From Tanytarsus gracilentus (lineage: Eukaryota; Arthropoda; Insecta; Diptera; Chironomidae): a stretch of 64,000 nucleotides of DNA. Positions 47,588-58,246 of the stretch are shown here, piece by piece (position 1 is the first letter of the stretch; every line of letters starts with the position of its first letter). The notes below the pieces were generated by a model, which had not been told where the DNA came from, did not search any database, and saw only the letters and a program-made list of their open reading frames with translations. The stretch is taken from the NCBI GenBank assembly GCA_038502055.1, contig JAXRKN010000044.1, forward strand, positions 4,870,001 through 4,934,000, written 5' to 3'. The translations under genes and the position numbers were made by a program.

Positions 47588-49615
47588 ATGAGTCGAGATT
47601 TATTTTATTATTTGCCAGAGGGTGCAGATCCAACATTTAGTCATGATGAAACTTTGGAGAAACTGCCATTGCCCAAATTAGAGGAAACACTCGAGAGATA
47701 TTATAAAAATTTAATTCCATTCGGGAGTGAAGAGGAGCTCAAAAATTCTAGGAGAATTATTGAAGAATTTAAAAATGGCGATGGAAAGAGGTTGCAGAAG
47801 ATGCTCGAGGAAAAAGCCTCAAAAGAGCGGAATTGGGTAAAGTTGCAATGTTATTGAGATTAAAACCGAATTTCATTAAACTTTTACTTAAAAACTTAAA
47901 GGTCGAAAAGTACTGGGAAGATTATGCATATCTTGAATTGAGATTTCCGTTATCACCATATTGTATCATGGCCCAGCCACTGATAGTATCCTCAACCGGT
48001 GTAGAGGAGAGTCCCACAAACCGCTTGAAAGCATTAGCCATGATGGGTCATCATTCGGCTAAATTTTGGGAGCTAATTCGTAAAGAGAAAATGAGACCGC
48101 CATCAAATCCAGATGGAAGTTTAGTTTTTTCAGCTGACTTGTACAAAAGTCTGTACAATACCGCGAGAGTTCCTGGCGAGACGAAAGATGAAATTCATCG
48201 ATACTTTAGGACAGAGAAGGAAGGAAATTGTCCGTCGACAATTTTGATTGTCAGTAAGGGTCGAGTTTTCTATTTCGATTTTCTCGATGAAAATGGAGAA
48301 GTTTTGTCAGCTCAGGAATTCCTTTACGCTTACAGAATAATAAGAGATAAAGTCGACAATGAAGGCACTGAAATGGGTAAAATTAATTAAGCTTTAAGAT
48401 ATTTTTAATTATTTAATTATAACTATTTTAAGGTGTTCCTATTTTAACTGCCGATGAGCGTACGAATTGGGCAAGAAACCGAAAATATCTAATTGAGTTG
48501 TCTAAAAATAACAAAGAGCATATAAAAATAATCGAATCAGGTGCAATGACTCTTTGTCTTGATGACAGTGAACCCGTTGATTATTCAGAAACATCCCTTA
48601 TGGCTCTCACTGGCGATTATCACTCAAAATGGCTTGATAAGTCCTCAGCGATGATTTCATTCAAAAATGGCAAATATGGATGCGTTGCCGAGCATTCTTG
48701 CTTCGATGGAACAATTTCAATTGCATTTAATATTTTCATCTTGATGAGTTTAATGGAGGAACCAGAGCCCGATTGGGAAGAAGAAATAAAATTCAAAAAA
48801 ATTCCAACTGAACTAAAATTTGATATTGATGACCACATAAGAAATGAAATAATTCGTGTTGAAGAGTTTTTAAGTGGAATTCGATATTCAGTGACAACCG
48901 TCTGCGAGCAATATAAAGGTTATGGAAAAAATGTAATGAAAAACTTGAAAGTTCATCCTGATTGCTATGTTCAAATGGCATTGCAATTGGCATACTTTAA
49001 ACTTCATGAGAAATTAGCACCGACATATGAAACGGGCACGATGAGAGTTTTCTATCATGGCAGAACTGAGACTGTGAGATCTTGCTCGATTGAAGTCAAA
49101 AATTGGCTCGAAAAAATTTATGATAAAAAAATTAGCGTAAGTTTTTGTTTTAATTTCCTTTTAAAAAAATCGTTGAATTTTTAATTTTTCAGAACAATGA
49201 GAAAGCGAAACTTTTTAGAGAAGCAGCAAATTCTCAATATCGTCTCATGAATGACGCTCGAAAGGGAAAAGGAATTGATCGTCATCTCTTTGGATTATGG
49301 TCGATTGCCTATGAGAACAAACTTCCAGTCCCATCCTTTTATGAAGATCCACTCTATTCCAAATCAGGAGGTGGCGGAAATTTTGTGCTTTCAACCTCAA
49401 CTTTAGGGTACACAATCAACGTTGGATTTGTCGCTCCGATGGTCCTCGATGGATATGGAATTTTCTATTCAATGCTCGATGACGGTGTAATGATCATCAT
49501 CTCCGCGTATCGTGATAGTGAAACAACTTCAGCGAGAAAATATTATAAAGCATTTACAGAGGCTATGAGTGAAATTAGAGAAATTTTGGAAAACTCTCCA
49601 AACCCAAAGTTATAA
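47588..49615 (+). CDS. carnitine O-acyltransferase (CrAT-like), copy 1
   Basis: Four exons: 47588-47836, 47902-48376, 48433-49136 and 49193-49615, giving 616 residues (human CrAT has 626). The family moves acyl groups between CoA and carnitine. Motifs: LEKLPLPKLEETLERYYKNL (family signature 1) near residue 25; catalytic His in VAEHSCFDG; the YETGTMRVFYHGRTETVRSCS block; and LSTSTLGY (STS motif). Alignment follows carnitine acetyltransferase better than CPT1/2. The C-terminus ends PKL, a possible weak peroxisomal signal, and the N-terminus shows no mitochondrial presequence, so I expect a cytosolic or peroxisomal enzyme. The first of three tandem paralogues; it has an intron inside the catalytic half that copy 2 lacks. 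Confidence 0.88.
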
Positions 49616-50131
49616 AGAATTTTTAGAAAAATTTTAGTTTAATTGACGCAATAACTTTGAATATGTCGGTGATGGATTTAAATTTTTTTTATAATAGGAC
49701 TAAAATTTTTAAAAATATAAATTTGAAAAAGAAAGTTGAAGTAAATTTTTGTTTATTTTTATAACTCTTATCGAAAATTTGATAACATTCCAAGCTTATT
49801 GATAAACAATTAAAATGTGATTAAAGCAGAAATGATGTTAAAGAAATACATTTTAAAAATAATTTTTCACAGTTAAAATTTTATTTTTTCAAAAAATTAA
49901 ATTCCAGGAAAATTTAATTTTTAATTTATTATTTTTCGACAAAACCATGAAATTAACCCAACTCATATTAATCTCGATCTTTCACCCTCACGCTCACAGT
50001 TCATTGATTTTACATTGTGCTGACGCTTTAATACAGAAATTTGTAGTTTTTCGAGAATAATTAAAAAACTTTAGAGGTCAGAAAGTTTATTAAAAGTATC
50101 GTAAATTCGTAATTGTAGTTTAGTTCATAAA
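49616..50131. other. spacer between carnitine acyltransferase copies 1 and 2
   Basis: AT-rich sequence holding the 3' end of copy 1 and the promoter of copy 2. No other gene is visible. Confidence 0.5.
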
Positions 50132-50256
50132 ATGCACTTTCGTGGTTTATTCAATCGCTCTACGGTTGTTGCCGGAGAGAAATTAAATTTTTGTGATAAG
50201 AAAATATTTTTTAAAAATATGGCGACAAATAATCAAAATCATCTTCGGAACATCGG
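50132..50256 (+). other. exon encoding candidate mitochondrial presequence of copy 2
   Basis: Forty-one codons plus two bases, ending in a CGG/GTGGGA donor that joins in phase to 50345. The peptide begins MHFRGLFNRSTVVAGEKL. The exon is inferred from phase and composition; the donor is not strong. Confidence 0.6.
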
Positions 50257-52238
50257 GTGGGAATAAAAAAGTTTTGAAAATTTAAAGAGCTTTAAAAAAA
50301 ATTAATAAAATTTTTAATTTAAAAATCTTTTAAAAAATATCCAGGATAATGCCTCGCGCTCAATTCATTCAACCTTCTGGATCATCATCAACATTTTCGC
50401 ATGATGAAAACTTGCCAAATCTTCCTCTTCCAAAGCTTGAAGACACCCTCGATCGATACTTTAGATCTCTTCTACCTTTTGGAAATGAAAATGAACTCAA
50501 AAACTCTAAAAAATTAATTGAAGAATTTAAAAATGGAACTGGAAAGAAACTTCACAAAATTCTTGAAGAAAAAGCATCGAATGAAAAAAATTGGATCGAA
50601 CGATTTTGGGAGGAAATCGGTTATTGCTCATCTCGAACTCCTTTCGCACCGACTCAAGTAATTTTTCATCCTCTCATGCTTCGAGCTGTTGGAGTGACAG
50701 AAAATGAAGAAAATCGACTAAAAAATTTCTCACGAATTATTTTTTATTTCGGTCAATTTTTTGAATTAATTAGAACCGAGAGACTTCAACCGTCAAAAAA
50801 TCCCGATGGAAGTATAATTTTCTCTTCCGATCAATATAAAAGATTATTTAACACATCAAGGATTCCCGGTGAGATTCGAGACAAAATTCAAAGCTATTTC
50901 ACAACAGAAAGGGAAAACAAAAATTTTACTTCAAACGTGATAATTTTTGGAAATGGAAAAATCTTTTCATTTGACATTTTTAGAGATGGAAAATTAATTT
51001 CACCCCAAGAAATTCTTTTTGCACTTTCAAGCATTAAAGAGAGAATTAAAAGTACTGGAGATGAAATTCCAATTTTAACTTGTGACGAGCGAACGCAATG
51101 GGCAAAAAATCGAAAGTATTTAATGGAAATTTCACCTCAAAATCCTCAACTCATTGACACAATTGAATCCTCACTGATGGCATTTTCATTTGACGAACGA
51201 GAGCCAAAAAATCTAGCAGAAATTTGCGAGAAATCATTGGATGGAACTTACAATTCTCGATGGATGGACAAGTCAGTGTCAGTGACGTCATTTAAAAATG
51301 GTAAATTTGGTTGCATTGGTGAGCACACTTGCTATGACGGTCCTTCCCTCATCGGATACGCGAGCTTTATTTTATCGAGCTTCTACGAAGATCCTCAACT
51401 TGATTGGACGCAAGAGTCAAAATTAAAAATTCATCCGCGAGAAATAAAATTTAAAGTCGACGAAAAAATTCAAAGTGAAGTCAAAAGAGTTGAAAAATTA
51501 ACGAAAAGTTTTAATGAAAGTGTGGCCATAACTTACGAGCAATTTAAAGGCTATGGAAAGAGATTTATGAAAGATCAAAAAGTTCATCCGGATTGCTATG
51601 TTCAAATGGCATTACAATTGGCATACTTTAAACTTCATGAGAAATTAGCGCCGACTTATGAGACTGCAACCATGAGAATGTTTTATCACGGCAGGACTGA
51701 AACTGTGAGATCATGCTCGATTGAAGTTAATAATTGGCTTGAAAAGATGAATGATAGCAAAACTAGCGTAAGTTTTTAAAATTAAGATTTTTAAAAATTT
51801 AAAACCGTTAAATTTTAGACACTCGATAAAGCGAAACTTTTTAGAGAAGCAGCAAATTCTCAATATCGTCTCATGAATGACGCTCGAAAGGGAAAAGGAA
51901 TTGATCGTCATCTCTTCGCTCTTTGGTGCATTTCCAATGAAAATAAAATTCCAGTACCATCCTTCTATGAAGATCCTCTCTATTCTAAATCAGGAGGTGG
52001 AGGAAACTTTGTGCTTTCAACCTCAACTTTAGGTTACACAATATCAAATGGTGGCATGGCACCGATGATCCTCGATGGATATGGAACATTTTACACGATG
52101 CTCGATGAATGCATTTGGTTAATTGTAACCACATATCGTGATAGCAAAGTCACATCAAGTTCAAGATTTTATGAATCATTTGTCGAAGCAATGAATGAAA
52201 TTAAAGAACTTCTAGAAGCGTCAGGGTCAAAGTTGTAG
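50132..52238 (+). CDS. carnitine O-acyltransferase (CrAT-like), copy 2, likely dual-targeted
   Basis: Three exons: 50132-50256, 50345-51767 and 51819-52238, giving 655 residues. The first exon encodes MHFRGLFNRSTVV and about 30 more residues: basic, hydroxylated and almost acid-free at its start, so a likely mitochondrial presequence. The C-terminus is SKL, the canonical peroxisomal signal. Human CrAT also combines both signals. Later ATGs (in exon 1 before ATNNQNH, and at 50349 before PRAQF) could start a peroxisomal form. Family marks are LPNLPLPKLEDTLDRYF, catalytic His in IGEHTCYDG, the HGRTETVRSCS block and LSTSTLGY. It is the most complete of the three copies and lacks two introns seen in copies 1 and 3, which suggests retro-conversion or intron loss. 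Confidence 0.88.
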
Positions 52239-52473
52239 AAATTTGTGAATTAAAATTTTTTTAATAAAAAATATTTTTTTGTGCTAAAACAATCGTTAAG
52301 TTTTTAAAAATAATTTTTTTTAAGACATTAGAATTGAGTTTTTTAAAATCTTAATCAACCTCACCAAAAGTGGCAATTTTATTATCAAAACAAGGGAGGT
52401 GTTATCGGTGCGCCGCGTTCTCAGTTTCCCTGTTCTCTTTGCAAAAAGCTCCGCAGAACTCCGCCTTTTCCGA
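52239..52473. other. 3' flank of carnitine acyltransferase copy 2
   Basis: Short AT-rich flank, ending in a GC-richer stretch (GTGCGCCGCGTTCTC, CTCCGC words) next to the repeat element. Confidence 0.4.
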
Positions 52474-53538
52474 ATAGCTTCGCTTTTAACTTATTTTAAT
52501 TTTTAATTTAATGAGTCAAAAGCAAAAAATAAATGTATTGTATTAATTTTAAAGAGACATACAAATGCATTTATTTTCCCATGGTGAAGTTAACTAAGTC
52601 ACTATGTTCCATTTTCAGCCATGTTCCATTTCCCACCGGTTTCCATTTTCCACCATGTTCCATTTTCCACCATGTTCCATTTCCTTTTTTTTCCCTTTTC
52701 CTTTTCCCCTTTCCTTTTCCCCTTTCTTTTTGTTTTTTCCCTTTTTCCTTTTCCCTTTTCTTTCCTGTTTTTTCCTGTTCCTTTTCCCTTTTCCATTTCT
52801 ATTTCCTTTCCCCTTGTTCCTTTCCCCGTGTTCCTTTTCGCTGTGTTCCATTTTCCCACTTTTCCTTTTCCCCTGTTCCTCTTCCCTGTTCCTTTTCCCT
52901 GTTCCATTTTCCCTTTTCCTTTCCCTGTTTTTTCCCCTTTCCTTTTCCCCTGTTCTTTCCCCCTTTCCTTTTCCCCTTTCCTTTCCCCCTGTTCCTTTTC
53001 CCCTTTTTTTCCCTTGTTCCTTTTCCCCTGTTCCATTTTTAGATACATTCATGTTTGGCCAATCACGGTAACGTCTGGATGTTCTGAAAAATGGATTATG
53101 GTGTCCGTGGACGCTTGAAAAATCCTTAGTGCAGTCATAAGTACCTCAGTTCCATATAAACTCGTAAAAAATTTTATTTCTAAAATCTTACTCTCACGAT
53201 GAAAAATTTCTTTTTTTTTTTATTTAATTACTTTTTGGGCTGAAAAATTTTGTAGTGGTATCATTTCTCGATTAGAGAAAAATAAAAAAATGAAGAAAAT
53301 CCGTTGTCCGTGGACCTGTAGGCGCGTCAAAAAACGTCGCCGGATCCCGGTGCTCGCCTCTTTTGACGATCCTGCCTGATCTGGGCCATGGATCATATAA
53401 GTGTGTATACTTTTTAGATTCGTAATTCGATGGCCTTGCATGTGGCAAAAGTTCTAGATCGAAATAAGGCTTTTTGAAGGCAGCAGGTGACAAAGAGAGT
53501 TTTCTCTCAAGATCGAAAACAATACATAGCGAAGCTAT
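52474..53538. mobile_element. inverted-repeat element with pyrimidine-rich core, between copies 2 and 3
   Basis: ATAGCTTCGCT at 52474-52484 and AGCGAAGCTAT at 53528-53538 form a perfect 11-bp inverted pair, a one-base variant of the ATAGCTCCGC pair of the 32-34 kb elements. Inside is a CT-rich tract, then GTTCTGAAAAATGGATTATGG and GTCCGTGGAC, recognisable remnants of the 120/129-bp module. There is no transposase. Confidence 0.5.
52604..53036 (+). repeat. polypyrimidine low-complexity tract
   Basis: About 430 bp built of CCTTTTCC, CCCTTTTCC and GTTCCATTTTCC words, nearly free of A after the first 80 bp. The complementary strand is a long purine run. Open frames here (Ser/Phe/Pro-rich, or Lys/Gly/Glu-rich on the other strand) are by-products. 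Confidence 0.9.
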
Positions 53539-53719
53539 AATTCTTATCTCAATTTTAAATCTTTTAATTTTTTTCTCGCACACAAAAATAACTCATTCAT
53601 TATTTTTAAAAAATCAAAACAGTTCGCTGGAGGTTTTCGTGGAGTCAACAATCGAACAAAAATTTAAATTGTCGCGTAAAATCAGACTTTGACCTAGTTG
53701 AGTTGTATGTAAATAAAAA

Positions 53720-55779
53720 ATGAGCCGCGAAAAGATTTTTATTGTGCAGAATGGAGGAACGTCGACCTTCGAGAGGGATGAAAGTTTAGGGAATTTACCG
53801 TTGCCAAAATTAGATGACACACTCGAGAGATATTATAAAAATTTAATTCCATTCGGCAGCGAGGAAGAGCTCAAAAATTCTAGGAAGGTCATCGCAGAGT
53901 TCAAAAATGGAATCGGAAATAAATTGCAAAAAATGCTCGAAGACAAAGCGGAGAAGGAAAAAAATTGGGTAAAGTGAATTGAGCTGTATTTAGGTGAAAT
54001 TTTAACGCAGTTTAAAATTGAAGGTTGAAAAATACTGGGAGAAATTCGCTTATCATGAACTTCGGCTACCTTTATCGCCATTTTGCATCATGGTGCAACC
54101 TTTTCTTCTTCCCGCCGTTGGCATTAAAGAAAATCCTCAAAATAAATTAAAATCACTGGCACGAGTTACATATCATACAGGAGAATTTTGGAATTTGATG
54201 AGAACTGAAAGATTAAAGCCGACAACGAGTACAGACGGAAAAATTTACTTCTCATCCGATCAATACCGGAAAGTTTACAACACAACGAGGATTCCAGGAG
54301 AATTTTTTGATGAAGTTAAAAGTTATTTTAAAACTGTATCGGAAGGTGAATGTCCATCGAATGTTGTCGTAATTGGACGAGGTCGAATTTTTTTCTTTGA
54401 CATCATGCATAATGGCGAAATTTTATCACCACAAGAACTGCTTCATGCTTTCATGATTGCAAGAGATAAAATTGAAAATGAAGATGTTGAAGAATTTGGA
54501 GTTCCAGCGTTGACTTGTGATGAGAGAACAAATTGGTGAGGTTTAAGACATGCAATTTTTATTAAAACTTTAAAAATTCATGGAAATTTAAAATCCAGGA
54601 AATATTTTGCAATATTCAGAAATAATTTTAATTTAATTAAAAAACTTTATTAATTTTCCCTTCAATTAATTTAAGGTTCAAAAATCGACAGCATCTCATC
54701 GAGCTTTCAGATGAAAACTTAAAGCTTCTTGAAATTATCGAGTCATCAATCGCAACTTTTTCATTTGACGACAATGAGCCGCATGACGTTTCGGAGATCT
54801 CACAGAAAACATTAAATGGCTGTGTACATTCACGATGGCTTGATAAGTCATCTGGAATTGTCGCGTTTAAAAATGGAACTTTTGGATGCGTTGCCGAGCA
54901 TTCTTGCTTCGATGGCATGATGGCTTCATCGCCTTTTCTTCTTGTTAGTTTAATGGAAGGAAAAGAACCAAATTGGGATGAAGAACTTAAAATTAAAGTC
55001 ATTCCTAAAGAAATTAAATTCAATATTGACGATCACTTGAGGAAGGAAATAGTTAAGGTTGAAAAGTTCACGATGGAACTTAAAAATTCTGTGATTGCAA
55101 ACTTTCAACAATTTGAAGATTTTGGAAAGAATTACATGAAAGATTTGAAAGTTCATCCTGATTGCTATGTACAAATGGCATTGCAATTGGCATACTTTAA
55201 ACTTCATGAGAAATTAGCGCCGACTTATGAGACTGCAACCATGAGAATGTTTTATCATGGCAGGACTGAAACTGTGAGATCATGCTCGATTGAAGTTAAA
55301 AATTGGCTTGATAAAATGAGCAATGGAGAAATTAGTGTAATTCTACGATTTAAATTTTAAAAAACCGTTAAATTTTTATTAATTTTTAAATCGTTAATTT
55401 TTGCTGGGGTGGAGGTTCCGCTGAGGAATAAAATGGAAAAGGCTTCGATCGTCATCTCTTCGCTCTTTGGTGCATTGCCAATGAGAATAAAATTCCAGTC
55501 CCATCCTTCTATGAAGATCCACTCTACTCTAAATCAGGAGGTGGCGGAAATTTTGTGCTTTCAACCTCAACTCTCGGCTATTTTATTAACATCGGTCTGG
55601 TTGCTCCAATGATTCAAAATGGTTATGGTGTTTTTTATACCATGCTTGAAGATCGAGTTTGGATTGTCATCACAACATATCGCGACAGTATGATTACATC
55701 AGGAACAAAGTTCTATCAGAAATTTTCAAATTCTATGCAAGAAATCAGAAACATTCTTGAAGCTACTGGAAAGTTGTGA
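53720..55779 (+). CDS. carnitine O-acyltransferase (CrAT-like), copy 3, damaged
   Basis: Exons: 53720-53968, 54024-54537, 54675-55333, and a 3' remnant in frame from about 55436 to 55779. Exon 1 has the family signature (GNLPLPKLDDTLERYY); later parts keep the catalytic His in VAEHSCFDG, HGRTETVRSCS and LSTSTLGY. The start of the last exon is missing: about 25 codons present in copies 1 and 2 (the KLFREAANSQYRLMNDARKG stretch) are replaced by unrelated sequence, with an in-frame TAA at 55429-55431. A weak splice skipping the gap is possible (donor after 55331, acceptor at 55441), but would delete a conserved segment. The C-terminus is GKL, a degraded peroxisomal signal. It is probably a recent pseudogene or an assembly error; all other exons are intact. 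Confidence 0.7.
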
Positions 55780-56041
55780 AAATTATTTTAAATGGTTGCG
55801 GCTACTTCAAAGTTATAGTTTTAACTTTTAATAAAATTTTTTGAATAAATTTATAAAGTTTAAAAACATTTTAAAATTTGAATTTTCTTTATTTTGACTC
55901 ACTCATTTTATTGATGACAAAAAATAATTTATTTTGACAAGTTTTGATTTCCTCTTTATCAACATTTTCATACCTTTCCGGTCGATGTTTAACAAATTCG
56001 AGAATGAGCAACGACAGTAAAGGTGATCGTGAAAAAAATTC

Positions 56042-56048
56042 TATAAAT
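56042..56048 (+). promoter_or_regulatory. TATA box of the right lipocalin gene
   Basis: TATAAAT lies 71 bp before the ATG at 56113, allowing a leader of about 40 nt. Confidence 0.4.
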
Positions 56049-56112
56049 TTGGAGCTTTAGTTAAATTTTATTTTAATCTTTTGTGATCAACCTTAAAAGA
56101 GAGACTTAAAAT

Positions 56113-57069
56113 ATGAAAGTGAAAGTTTTAATTTTTATCGCGTTGGCAATTTTTATTGTCGGAGTGACTTGTCAGACAACTAAGCCAAAAAAAGGAACAA
56201 CGGCTAAGTTTACTACAAAAGCTAAAGGTGCAGCGATAACGCCAAAGAAAAGTGCTGGAAAAACTACCGCAAAGAAAGGAAAAGCTGGAGAAGTCACAAC
56301 CACAGGACCGAGACTCAAAGCAGGATCTGCCTCTTCACCTCCAGTTTTTACAGCTCCACCAATTCCACCAGTTTACACATGCGACAACATTACAGGAATT
56401 GCCACATTTAAATTCGCTGATTTCGCAACCGGAAGATGGTTCTTGCATAGAGAAATGTGTGCATTCCCCTTCAATCCTTGGTTCGGAATTTGCGGTGTTG
56501 GAAATTTCACTCTTGACGCTGCTAAAACTTCGTCAAGCGTTGTTGTTAGTACTTTCTTTGAAGGTGTCTTCACAAATTCAGCTGCATCGACTTTGACACC
56601 TGTCGCCGGTACAAGCGGAATTATGAATTGGGCAATTTCAACTGTGGGAACTCGAAATGATACAATGCCATCAAAGAGCACATTAAAAGTGAGTTGAATT
56701 ATGATTTTAATTTAATTATTTCTAAATTTAACGCATTTTTTAGATGGTCGTCATTGGTGAGTTAAAAGTTATTTATTTAAAAATGAAATAAAGTAAAAAT
56801 TCCATCCAGATACTGATTACCTAAATTGGGCTGGCATTTATGTCTGTGGAAATTTGTGTGTTCAAGTTCCATCGAACAAACCTGCAAATGCAGCCACCGC
56901 TTGCAGTCCAGGATCAGTTACAGGTTTCATGATTCTTCTTCGTAGTCGCACTTTAGCAAAAGATCAAGAAGAAACTTACATTAAGAGTGCCACCGATGCA
57001 TTGAACGTCAAATGGCCTTACATGCTTTTCATGCCCGATGAACAAAATCCGATGGTGTGCAAAAATTAA
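56113..57069 (+). CDS. secreted lipocalin with Thr/Lys-rich N-terminal extension and 13-nt microexon
   Basis: Three exons: 56113-56688, microexon 56744-56756 and 56810-57069, giving 282 residues. The signal peptide (MKVKVLIFIALAIFIVGVTC) is followed by about 70 residues of Thr, Lys, Ala and Pro (KPKKGTTAKFTTKAKGAA and on), a probably O-glycosylated or matrix-binding linker absent from the other four lipocalins here. The barrel starts at CDNITGIATFKFADFATGRWF (G-x-W). The microexon gives MVVI plus one base; the join reads GDTDYLNW-less-one as VVIDTDYLNWAGIYVC, the TDY region. LLRSRTL is the third region. It is an extracellular binding protein; ligand unknown. It lies 52 kb from the left cluster yet shares its exon plan. 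Confidence 0.87.
56744..56756 (+). other. 13-nt microexon of the right lipocalin
   Basis: ATGGTCGTCATTG lies between TTTTTAG and GTGAGT, the same size, phase and place as 2137-2149 and 3017-3029. Confidence 0.85.
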
Positions 57070-58246
57070 AAAGATAAAATTTTTGAGCCTTTTTCCAACC
57101 TCTCCCATTCCTAGTCCTTCCAAATACCTTTTTTGAATTCCTATTAAACTTGAAAATGTTCGATGAAAAGTGTTGAATAAAATTTTTTTAATGAGTTAAT
57201 TAAATTGATAAAAAAAATAAAGTCTTTACTATCTCAACTTGGATATTAGAAAAATTACCCTAATTTTTACAACTTCCAATTTTTAATTTAACTTCAGGAT
57301 AATTAATTAATCAATCTGTAACAAAAATATTAAAAACTCATTAAAATTTTTCAAGTAAATCTTTTTTATTTTTCTCAAATTTTTTTAAGTTAATTCATTA
57401 TTTGATTAACACTACTTAACGACGAAAAAACCTATATAAATTTACAAGTAAATTATGATTGATTGTTTTTTATGATTATTTCAGTTTGATTGGCTCCGAA
57501 AAATTGAAGCAATTTCAGCATCTAGTGATTTTATTTTTTTTTTCATAAGAGGGAAGAGTTTTCAGTTTCTTTTGTATCTTTATGTCAAAGGCAAGTTCCT
57601 GCAATTTTATCTTTACGTAATTCCAAGGCAACTCGTGATTCCATTCGTCTTGTTTGAACTTAATCCAAATCTTAATTGCTAACATTTCTACAAATCGTTT
57701 TTGATTGGCACTTCATTAGAGTGTTCTTCGATATCCTTTTTGATATTTTTTATGTACAAGTAAAAAATTGTCCTCCAACTTTATCAAAAAATTCCGAAAA
57801 ATATTTTTCTCTTTTTTTTATACTTATAAAGCTTTTTTAAGAACATTCTTCATTGTTTCGCTTTTATATTTACAGTAAAATGCGTGTCGATCCTTTTTAA
57901 CAAATATTCGGAGAAGTTAAAAACTTTTTCGCATAAATGCAAGAAAGGAAATTGCGCAAGTTTTATTTGCAGCAAAAATGAAGAATTTTAATTGTACTAA
58001 AGAACTTTTCGTTAATTAATTTACTTTTTAATCCAGAAATGTGGGCGTTGTCGATTATAATTTGACTTATGTCCAATTAATATGGCAAAAGTTTTATTAG
58101 CTCTAAATTTAAAAACTTAAATTACTATAATTTTACCTCTCACATCGTCACAATATTCGTTAAACTAAAATCATCTTTTAAAGTCGATTAAAAACACAGA
58201 AAGGATCAACAAAAAAAATTAATTTAACAAAAAATTAATTATAATT
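57070..58246. other. intergenic region, convergent 3' ends
   Basis: It holds the 3' flanks of the right lipocalin (AATAAA at 57176-57181) and of the receptor gene. AT-rich, with no supported gene or element. Confidence 0.5.
57176..57181 (+). terminator. polyadenylation signal of the right lipocalin
   Basis: AATAAA lies about 107 bp after the stop codon. Confidence 0.5.

Noticed and set aside
52533..53118. Several overlapping Phe/Ser/Pro-rich and Lys/Gly/Glu-rich frames
   Set aside because: They come from the CT-rich tract, open in several frames on both strands at once, with no start context or splice structure.
55409..55612. 67-codon frame near the end of carnitine acyltransferase copy 3
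   Set aside because: It is the wrong frame over the conserved last exon; the frame encoding RHLFALW and LSTSTLGY is the real one.
57070..58246. Hidden gene between lipocalin and thickveins
   Set aside because: No frame longer than about 50 codons with motif or splice signals could be found.
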